Part shown: piece after piece, positions 1 through 5,957 of the stretch
Layout of the letters: each line of letters opens with the position of its first letter
Position numbering within the stretch: the stretch's first letter is position 1
Assembly (NCBI GenBank): GCA_964499015.1
Contig: CAZCJA010000078.1
Span: 1-9,917, forward strand
Length of the DNA stretch: 9,917 bases
Direction: 5' to 3'
Origin: CAZCJA01 sp964499015
GTDB lineage: Bacteria > Elusimicrobiota > Elusimicrobia > F11
Position numbers and translations under genes: made by a program
Notes under the pieces: model-generated
What the model saw: only the letters and a program-made list of their open reading frames with translations
Database searches by the model: none
What the model was told of the DNA's origin: nothing

Positions 1-1
1 C

Positions 2-490
2 GCGCTGGCCACCGACCGCGCGGACGTTTTGGTCGGCGTCAAAACCGCCGATTGCGTTCCTATTCTGGTGGGGGACCCTCAGTCCGGCATTGCGGCGGCC
101 ATTCACGCCGGTTGGCGCGGGGCCTTGGGGCGCATTGTGGAGAAGACATTGGAACGCCTCAAAACTCAGCACGGGTTTAACGCGGCCGCGGCTGTGGCGG
201 CGGTCGGCCCCTCGGCCTGCGTCGATTGCTACGAAGTGGGGCCGGAGGTAATGCACGTGTTCCGGGACGAATTTTCGTACGGAAACGAATTGTTGAAGGG
301 AAATTACTTGGACGTGCCGCAGACGAACGTTCGCCAGCTGATCGATGCGGGCGTCTCCCCGGCGAACATTTACGTGTCTCAATACTGTACAATGCGCGAC
401 ACGAAACTTTTCTTCTCCCACCGTCGGGAGGGGAGCAATCCGCAAGGTCACGCCGTGGGGCGTTTGTTGTCCGTGATCGGGCGAAAATAA
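2..490 (+). CDS. pgeF: PgeF/YfiH-family peptidoglycan editing factor (DUF152), 5'-truncated by the window edge
   Basis: Family knowledge: YfiH/PgeF proteins are cytoplasmic metal-dependent, laccase-fold enzymes (older names include polyphenol oxidase) that remove wrongly incorporated residues from peptidoglycan precursors. Seen: the open frame enters from the left edge at base 2 and stops at TAA 488-490, leaving 162 residues of a protein normally near 250. The family signature is intact: a TADCVP motif (the catalytic-site Cys), then IHAGWRG (metal-site His), a GPSACVDCYEVG block, and a C-terminal SQYCTMRDTKLFFSHRREG segment ending in a GR motif. The TTG at base 29 is internal; matching family sequence continues upstream of it (DRADVLVG), so the true start lies outside the window. 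The ettA start follows 9 bp after the stop, so the two are probably co-transcribed. Identification as DUF152 is firm; the exact substrate is inferred. Confidence 0.9.
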   Translation, partial: ALATDRADVLVGVKTADCVPILVGDPQSGIAAAIHAGWRGALGRIVEKTLERLKTQHGFNAAAAVAAVGPSACVDCYEVGPEVMHVFRDEFSYGNELLKGNYLDVPQTNVRQLIDAGVSPANIYVSQYCTMRDTKLFFSHRREGSNPQGHAVGRLLSVIGRK

Positions 491-499
491 GGAATAGAA

Positions 500-2176
500 A
501 TGGCTAAAGATTTTGTCTTCACCATGACCAAACTGGGAAAAACCTTCCCCAACGGCAAGCAAGTGCTGCGCGACATTCATTTGTCCTTTTATTACGGGGC
601 CAAAATCGGCGTCATCGGCTTAAACGGTTCCGGTAAATCCACGCTCATGAAGATCATGGGCGGCATTGAGAAAGAATTCACCGGCGAAGCCACGCCGGGC
701 AAAAAAGTGACCGTCGGCTACCTTCCGCAGGAACCGCAGTTGGATGAAACCTTGAACGTGCGCGACAACGTGGCGCTGGGGATGAAGGTCGTCACCGATT
801 TGTTGAAGCTGTACGAAGAAATCAGCGGCAAATTCGTCGACGGCATGGACCCGGAGGAAATGGAACGGCTCCTGGCCCGCCAATCCGAGGTGCAGGATAA
901 GATCGAGCAGGCCAACGGCTGGGAACTCGACCGCACATTGGAAATCGCCATGGACGCGCTGCGCTGCCCGCCTGGAGATTCCAGCGTCAAAACGCTGTCC
1001 GGCGGAGAAAGGCGCCGCGTGGCGCTGTGTAAACTTCTTTTGTCCTCGCCGGACCTGCTTCTTCTCGACGAGCCGACCAACCACTTGGACGCCGAGTCGG
1101 TGGCGTGGCTGGAAAACTTTTTAAAGAACTACAAGGGCACCGTCGTGGCCGTCACGCACGATCGCTATTTCCTCGACAACATCGCCGAATGGATTTTGGA
1201 GCTCGACCGCGGCCACGGCATTCCATGGAAAGGGAATTATTCCTCGTGGCTCGATCAGAAACAAAAACAATTGGCGCAGGAAGAGAAGACCGAAAGCCAG
1301 CGGCAGAAGACGCTGCAGCGCGAAATGGAATGGATCAAAATGTCCCCGAGCGCGCGCAACGTTAAAAACAAGGCCCGCGTGGCCCGCTATCAGGAACTCT
1401 TGGCCAAAGACCCGGTCAAACTCGCCGAGGAGCTCGAGATTTATATTCCGCCGGGCCCGCGTTTGGGCGACATCGTGGTGGAGGCCAAAAATCTCGGCAT
1501 GGCCTTCGGCGACGACATTTTGTTTGAGAACGTGAACTTCGTTATTCCGCCGGCGGCGGTGGTCGGCGTGATCGGCCCGAATGGCGCCGGCAAAACCACG
1601 CTGTTCAAGTTGATCACCAATCAATTGAAAGCGACGCAAGGCTCGCTCAGGCTCGGCGATACGGTGAAAGTGTCCTACGTCGATCAAAGCCGCGCCTCGT
1701 TGGACGATAACAAAACGGTTTGGGAAGAAATGTCGGGCGGGCTGGACACGGTTTTGCTCGGCAAAAAAGAAATCAACTCCCGCGCGTACTGCGCGCGCTT
1801 CAATTTTTCGGGACAGGACCAGCAGAAGCGCGTCGGCAGCCTCTCCGGCGGAGAACGCAACCGCGTGCACTTGGCGAAGACCTTGCGCGACGGCGGAAAC
1901 CTTTTGCTCCTGGACGAACCGTCCAACGATTTGGACGTGAACACGCTCCGCGCGCTGGAAGACGCCATTCTGGAATTCGCGGGCACAACCATCGTCATCA
2001 GCCATGACCGCTGGTTCTTGGATAGAATCGCCACGCACATCATCGCGTTCGAAGGGGAGAGTCAGGTGGTGTGGAACGAAGGCAATTATCAGGATTACGA
2101 GGCGGCGCGCGTGCGCCGTGTGGGCGCGGAAGCGGCCCAGCCACACCGAATTAAGTACAAAAAACTGACTCATTAA
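500..2176 (+). CDS. ettA: EttA, energy-dependent translational throttle, ABC-F ATPase
   Basis: Family knowledge: EttA is a soluble ABC-F protein that binds the ribosomal E site and gates the first elongation step according to the ATP/ADP ratio. Seen: 558 residues, almost the length of the E. coli protein (about 555). There are two ABC cassettes. Cassette 1 has Walker A GLNGSGKST (about 40-48), signature LSGGE (166-170) and Walker B into DEPTNHLD (190-197). Cassette 2 has GPNGAGKTT (359-367), LSGGE (448-452) and DEPSNDLD (472-479). There are no transmembrane segments. The inter-cassette linker (about 245-325) is charged and helical, with the MEWIKMSPSARNVKNKAR block typical of the EttA P-site tRNA interaction motif. 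Cassette 1 also has an arm-like insertion (about 95-150). The start is ATG 500, six bases after an AAGGA box (489-493) that overlaps the pgeF stop. The N-terminus (KDFVFTMTKLGKTFPNGKQVL) aligns with EttA rather than Uup or the resistance ABC-F proteins. Confidence 0.95.
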   Translation: MAKDFVFTMTKLGKTFPNGKQVLRDIHLSFYYGAKIGVIGLNGSGKSTLMKIMGGIEKEFTGEATPGKKVTVGYLPQEPQLDETLNVRDNVALGMKVVTDLLKLYEEISGKFVDGMDPEEMERLLARQSEVQDKIEQANGWELDRTLEIAMDALRCPPGDSSVKTLSGGERRRVALCKLLLSSPDLLLLDEPTNHLDAESVAWLENFLKNYKGTVVAVTHDRYFLDNIAEWILELDRGHGIPWKGNYSSWLDQKQKQLAQEEKTESQRQKTLQREMEWIKMSPSARNVKNKARVARYQELLAKDPVKLAEELEIYIPPGPRLGDIVVEAKNLGMAFGDDILFENVNFVIPPAAVVGVIGPNGAGKTTLFKLITNQLKATQGSLRLGDTVKVSYVDQSRASLDDNKTVWEEMSGGLDTVLLGKKEINSRAYCARFNFSGQDQQKRVGSLSGGERNRVHLAKTLRDGGNLLLLDEPSNDLDVNTLRALEDAILEFAGTTIVISHDRWFLDRIATHIIAFEGESQVVWNEGNYQDYEAARVRRVGAEAAQPHRIKYKKLTH

Positions 2177-2195
2177 TTTATTCTTAACCGTTTTC

Positions 2196-3872
2196 ATGCG
2201 GGCCCTAACCCTAAGCACGGTCATCTTTATATTCGCTGGTTCTCTTGTTGCGGCGCCTTTGCGGGAGGCCGAGACCGGCTCCGTCTCGTTCGAAGGCGTT
2301 TACCAGTCCATTTTTGAAAATGAAAGTCCCAGCGTTTCCGGCCAATCTCTCTATTCTCTATCCTTAATAAAACAGTTCTACGAGGCCCGCGCGTATAAAC
2401 CCGCCTGGTCCAAAGACGGCCTGCTCAGCGACGACGCGGTCGAGATGCTTCACTCCATTGAAAGCGCTGATCGCGAAGGTCTGAAACCCGATGAATACCA
2501 TCTCTATGTGCTTCAGCGCATGGTGAAGGAAATCCGCGCGGACAACGCCAAAAAACGGCCGGTCAAACCCCTGAAGCTTTTTCATGTCGACCTTCTTCTG
2601 ACCGACGCTTTTCTTACGTATGGTTCGCATCTTCTCGCCGGCCGCATCCGTCCCGTGGATTCCGATTGGGTGGCGCACGAGCGCAGCGCGCATTTGCCGA
2701 CCCTGCTTGAAGAGGCGTTCCGCACGGGCAGTGTGCGCAGCATGCTGAAGACGCTTTTGCCGACACAGTCCTATTATTCCCGTTTGCGCATCGCTCTCGA
2801 CCGGTACCGGAAAATCGAGCGCGATGGCGGATGGGATCTGGTGGGGAAGGGCGCGCCTCTGAAACCCGGCATGAGCGACGACCGTGTTCCAGCTTTGCGC
2901 CGCCGCTTGCAAAAAGAAGGGGATTTTCGCGCCGTCGACTCGTCCAGCGGTACCGTATATGATGAAGCGCTGGCGCGCGGTGTTATGCAATTTCAAGAAC
3001 GTCACGGGCTTGACGCCGACGGTGTGATCGGTAAAACGACCATCGACGCGCTGAACGTTCCGGTGCATAAGCGCATTCGTGAAATTGTGCTCAATATGGA
3101 GCGCTGCCGTTGGCTGCCGGCGGACATGGGATCGCGCTACATTGTGGTCAACGTGGCCAATTTTTCGCTCGACGTCGTCGAGAACGGGGAAACCGCGCTC
3201 GACATGAAAGTCGTCGTCGGAAAACCCTACCGCCGCACGCCGGTGTTCAGCAGCACCGTAACGTACATGGTGCTGAACCCGATGTGGTTCGTTCCGAAAA
3301 AGATCGCCGGGATGGATATTCTCGATCACATCCGCGAAGAGCCCGATTACCTGCAGAAGATGGGTTTCACTGTTTACCGAGAAGGCGACGAAAGCGGCAA
3401 GCCGGTCGATCCCGCGACGGTCGATTGGTCGAAGTACACCCTCGAAACGTTGGACTATCGGTTCCAGCAGGCGCCGGGGTCGCAAAACGCGCTCGGCCGA
3501 ATCAAGTTCATTTTCCCGAATGAATTTGACGTTTATCTGCACGACACGCCGTCGCGCGAGCTGTTTAAGAAGACCGTGCGTGACTTTAGTTCCGGGTGCA
3601 TACGTGTCGAAAAACCTCTTGAATTAGCGGTTCATCTCATGCAAAGTAGTAACTGGAATCGCGAAGAGCTTGAGGCGGCGCTGGCCAAAAAAGAGCAGAA
3701 GTTTGTGCCGCTCGTCAGGCCTATCCCGGTCCATTTGCTTTATTGGACGGCGTGGGGCGACGCCAAAGGTCGCGTGCAGTTTCGCGACGACATTTACGGG
3801 CGCGACGAGCCGTTGGAACAAGCGCTAAAGGGGGCACTGAAGGATGATCAGGATAAACGTGAACGCCCGTAA
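2196..3872 (+). CDS. ldtD: Exported L,D-transpeptidase of the YcbB/LdtD type
   Basis: Family knowledge: YcbB-type enzymes act in the periplasm and form 3-3 (mDap-mDap) cross-links in peptidoglycan through a catalytic cysteine. Seen: 558 residues. A signal peptide covers about 1-20 (hydrophobic core LSTVIFIFAGSLVA). An L,D-transpeptidase scaffold region follows (about 40-210), then a PG_binding_1 domain (about 223-288, with GVMQFQERHGLDADGVIGKTT). The YkuD catalytic domain covers about 315-480. It includes a NPMWFVPKKI segment and capping insertion, the PGSQNALGRIKF block, HDTPSRELF (His449) and SSGCIRVE with catalytic Cys468. A YcbB-like tail (YWTAW, then DDIYGRDEPLEQAL) ends the protein. The scaffold and capping parts separate this from small single-domain YkuD enzymes. 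ATG 2196 is chosen because the signal peptide begins there; no clear Shine-Dalgarno box is visible. The gap after ettA is 19 bp and AT-rich. The 3' end overlaps the M15 peptidase gene by 29 bp. Confidence 0.93.
   Translation: MRALTLSTVIFIFAGSLVAAPLREAETGSVSFEGVYQSIFENESPSVSGQSLYSLSLIKQFYEARAYKPAWSKDGLLSDDAVEMLHSIESADREGLKPDEYHLYVLQRMVKEIRADNAKKRPVKPLKLFHVDLLLTDAFLTYGSHLLAGRIRPVDSDWVAHERSAHLPTLLEEAFRTGSVRSMLKTLLPTQSYYSRLRIALDRYRKIERDGGWDLVGKGAPLKPGMSDDRVPALRRRLQKEGDFRAVDSSSGTVYDEALARGVMQFQERHGLDADGVIGKTTIDALNVPVHKRIREIVLNMERCRWLPADMGSRYIVVNVANFSLDVVENGETALDMKVVVGKPYRRTPVFSSTVTYMVLNPMWFVPKKIAGMDILDHIREEPDYLQKMGFTVYREGDESGKPVDPATVDWSKYTLETLDYRFQQAPGSQNALGRIKFIFPNEFDVYLHDTPSRELFKKTVRDFSSGCIRVEKPLELAVHLMQSSNWNREELEAALAKKEQKFVPLVRPIPVHLLYWTAWGDAKGRVQFRDDIYGRDEPLEQALKGALKDDQDKRERP
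3827..3834 (+). promoter_or_regulatory. Ribosome binding site for the M15 peptidase gene
   Basis: AAAGGGGG lies nine bases before ATG 3844, inside the coding region of the L,D-transpeptidase. It is the reason for preferring this overlapping start, which also gives a well-formed signal peptide. The GAAGG that touches the ATG is too close to act as the box. Confidence 0.55.
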
Positions 3873-4821
3873 GCTGCTTCCCTGGGGACTTGTACCCGTT
3901 CTCTTGATGACCGCGCCGACCGGCCGCGCGACGCTCGGCACCGGTTTCTCGGCGCAAAAGGCCTCTTTCTCCGTCATATATAAGGATTACGCCTCGGCGT
4001 ACCGTTTGAACGGCGCCTTCGTTTTGCCCGGCGAGTCGCTTGAATTTTCCGCCATGCCGCACAAAAACGTTCCGTACCAATTTTCCGGCGCGGCTGGCAC
4101 ATGGCAGGCCAAAGCCGAAAACGCGTGGATGTGGAAAGCCCCCGCAAAACCCGGCCTGCAGGAACTTGCCGTTACCGATCCAACGACCAGCGAAACCGTC
4201 CGCGTGAACGTGTTCGTTATGGTCCCCGCAAAGAACGTGAAAAACGGAATGATCAACGGCTATAAAATCGGTTCGTATCCCACGGCTCCGAAAAATTATT
4301 CGCCGAAATATCAACCGCCGCGCGGTTTCATCGAAGTGACGCAGGCCAATAAAAACACCTTCGTTTCACCGCACTTCAAACTCTCTCAATTTTTGTGCAA
4401 GCAGACGGGTTCCTATCCGAAATACGTCGTTTTGGACGAGCTTCTCGTTCAGAAACTGGAGTCGATCTTGCTTGAGGTGAATTCGCACGGCATCGGCTGC
4501 CCGACGCTCACCGTGATGAGCGGCTTCCGCACGCCGCACTACAACAAGGCGCTCGGCAGCGCCCGCTTCAGCCGGCACATGTGGGGCGACGCCGCCGACG
4601 TGTACGTCGATGAAAGTCCGCGGGACGGGATCATGGATGATTTGAATGCCGACGGCCGTTTCGATAAGCGCGATTCGCAATTTTTGGCCCAGCTCGTTGA
4701 GAAAATGGGTCGCAAGCCCGGCAACGGAAAACTTTCCGGCGGCCTCGGCGTGTACCGGCCCAATAAGGCGCACGGCCCGTTCGTCCACGTGGACACACGC
4801 GGTAAAGACGCCCGCTGGTAA
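3844..4821 (+). CDS. Exported M15A/MepK-like zinc peptidase with N-terminal Ig-like region and an EF-hand-like loop
   Basis: Family knowledge: M15A/DUF882 (YcbK/MepK-like) enzymes are zinc peptidases that cut peptidoglycan peptides; E. coli MepK (YcbK) cuts 3-3 cross-links and is encoded beside ycbB (ldtD). Seen: 325 residues. A signal peptide covers about 1-29 (core LLPWGLVPVLLMTAPTGRA). A beta-rich, Ig-like region follows (about 35-130). The peptidase domain (about 175-325) contains GFRTPHYN (227-234), SRHMWGDAADVY with zinc ligands His245 and Asp252, and HGPFVHVD with His315. Residues 266-277 fit a 12-residue EF-hand loop: Asp266, Asn268, Asp270, Gly271, Asp274, Asp277. The protein is longer than E. 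coli MepK (about 180 residues), mostly through the N-terminal region. The overlapping L,D-transpeptidase gene upstream suggests paired synthesis and cleavage of 3-3 links. Cleavage specificity is inferred; a D-Ala-D-Ala carboxypeptidase is the alternative. Confidence 0.87.
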   Translation: MIRINVNARKLLPWGLVPVLLMTAPTGRATLGTGFSAQKASFSVIYKDYASAYRLNGAFVLPGESLEFSAMPHKNVPYQFSGAAGTWQAKAENAWMWKAPAKPGLQELAVTDPTTSETVRVNVFVMVPAKNVKNGMINGYKIGSYPTAPKNYSPKYQPPRGFIEVTQANKNTFVSPHFKLSQFLCKQTGSYPKYVVLDELLVQKLESILLEVNSHGIGCPTLTVMSGFRTPHYNKALGSARFSRHMWGDAADVYVDESPRDGIMDDLNADGRFDKRDSQFLAQLVEKMGRKPGNGKLSGGLGVYRPNKAHGPFVHVDTRGKDARW

Positions 4822-4830
4822 CACGGGTTC

Positions 4831-5562
4831 GTGGATAAGATCGACCCGATTTCCCAAGTCTCCCATCAATTAAGAACCCCCATGACCGTGATTATGTCCA
4901 CGGTCGACAATCTTCTCGCCGGAGCCTTCGGCCCGCTGAACGACGAGCAAATCCGCTGGCTGAAAAAACTCACCAACCACACCGCCAATTTGGAAAAACT
5001 TTTGTACGAAACGCTCACGTTGATGAAAGCGCAAATGGAAAAAAGCGGCGCGCCGTCGTTTCCGTCCAGCGAAAAGCGCACCATCGGCTTTATTCCGCGC
5101 GAAACGGGCTCGATCGAGGGGCTCACACCCCGGGCATTGAATAAAGACAAAACGCCGATCGTTCTGGCCGTCGACGACGAGCCGGATATTTTAGACGTGA
5201 TCCAAGAGGGGCTGAAAATGAAAGGGTTTGATACCATCATCGCGTCCAATGGCGCCGACGCGGTGAGCATGGCTGTCCAGGCTAAGCCGGATTTGGTTTT
5301 GCTGGACGTTCTGCTCAAAGACCGCAACGGGCTGGACGTTTGCCGCGAAATCAAAGCGAAAGTGGCATCGTTCACGCCGGTGATTATGATGACGGGGCAG
5401 GACGATCTACGGGAAAAAGTGCCGGGGGTGTCCAATATCGCCGACGATTTGTTGTCCAAACCGTTTCAGATTGAAGAGTTGTTCGCGCGCGTCAGTTCGA
5501 TGATGAAAATAAAACGGCTGACCGACCAGATCGACGTGTATCGCCTAAAGGAAAGCGCATAA
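4831..5562 (+). CDS. HisKA (H-box) plus receiver-domain protein lacking a kinase ATPase domain
   Basis: Seen: 243 residues from a GTG start. A dimerisation/phosphoacceptor domain covers about 4-65: the H-box SHQLRTPM with His12, followed by a second helix ending in a Leu-rich segment. A linker of about 45 residues carries no N, G1, F or G2 boxes of a HATPase_c domain. A receiver domain covers about 112-235, with acidic residues Asp115/Asp116, phospho-acceptor Asp159, Thr188 and Lys210. All conserved residues for phosphotransfer are present on both domains, but the catalytic ATP-binding domain of a histidine kinase is absent. The start must be at or before GTG 4831 because the H-box is encoded immediately after it; an in-frame TAA (4819-4821, the M15 stop) blocks anything further upstream. 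No strong Shine-Dalgarno box is visible, so translation may be coupled to the upstream gene. There is no signal peptide or membrane segment, so it is cytoplasmic. A phosphotransfer or dimerisation role is inferred. Confidence 0.85.
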   Translation: MDKIDPISQVSHQLRTPMTVIMSTVDNLLAGAFGPLNDEQIRWLKKLTNHTANLEKLLYETLTLMKAQMEKSGAPSFPSSEKRTIGFIPRETGSIEGLTPRALNKDKTPIVLAVDDEPDILDVIQEGLKMKGFDTIIASNGADAVSMAVQAKPDLVLLDVLLKDRNGLDVCREIKAKVASFTPVIMMTGQDDLREKVPGVSNIADDLLSKPFQIEELFARVSSMMKIKRLTDQIDVYRLKESA

Positions 5563-5563
5563 C

Positions 5564-5950
5564 ATGGGTTTTCTCTCCGGAAAGAAAAAGATTTTGATCG
5601 TTGAAGACGAGCCCGACATCGCCGAGAGCTTGCAGGCGCGCCTGGCTCTCGAAGGCTTCGACATCGTCCTGGCCGCCGACGGCAAAGAAGGGGTGGAGAA
5701 GACCCGTTCCGAAAAGCCCAATTTGGTGATCATGGACGTGATGCTGCCGCTTGTGAACGGCTACGAGGCCTGTAAGTTGATCAAGCAGGACAAGCACACC
5801 AAAGACATTCCCGTTTTGTTCCTCACCGCGCTCCCGCGCGTGGACGACGCCGAGGCCGCGTTTCAGGCCGGCGGCAACGATTTTCTCAACAAGCCGTTCA
5901 CCGATGAGCGGCTCCTGTTAAAAATCCGCAAATTCTTTCCGAAACCCTGA
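5564..5950 (+). CDS. Stand-alone receiver (CheY-like) response regulator
   Basis: Seen: 128 residues comprising a single receiver domain and no output domain. The acidic pocket is Glu14/Asp15 in VEDEPD, the phospho-acceptor is Asp58 in IMDVMLP, the switch Thr is Thr88 in FLTALP, and Lys110 lies in LNKPF. All catalytic residues are intact. ATG 5564 is preceded by AAAGGAAA (5547-5554) inside the upstream gene, and the gap to that gene's stop is one base. Single-domain receivers usually act by protein-protein contact or as phosphate shuttles. The adjacent HisKA-REC gene makes a shared phosphorelay plausible, but the kinase that would feed it is not in this window. The output is unknown. Confidence 0.92.
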   Translation: MGFLSGKKKILIVEDEPDIAESLQARLALEGFDIVLAADGKEGVEKTRSEKPNLVIMDVMLPLVNGYEACKLIKQDKHTKDIPVLFLTALPRVDDAEAAFQAGGNDFLNKPFTDERLLLKIRKFFPKP

Positions 5951-5957
5951 CCGTCCC

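Noticed and set aside
29..490. TTG at 29 as the start of PgeF
   Set aside because: Conserved family sequence continues upstream to the window edge, so this is an internal codon.
1121..2224. Long open frame on the minus strand opposite ettA
   Set aside because: It lies opposite a fully conserved EttA and its translation shows no recognisable domain; long antisense frames are expected from the codon bias of GC-rich genes.
2364..3542. Long open frame (392 codons) on the minus strand opposite the L,D-transpeptidase
   Set aside because: It is rich in His, Arg and Val typical of a complementary-strand shadow, has no family signature, and overlaps a clearly real gene.
4810..4840. Possible stop read-through joining the M15 peptidase to the HisKA-REC protein, since both are in the same frame with only three sense codons between TAA and GTG
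   Set aside because: It would join an exported enzyme to a cytoplasmic signalling protein, and no read-through signal is visible.
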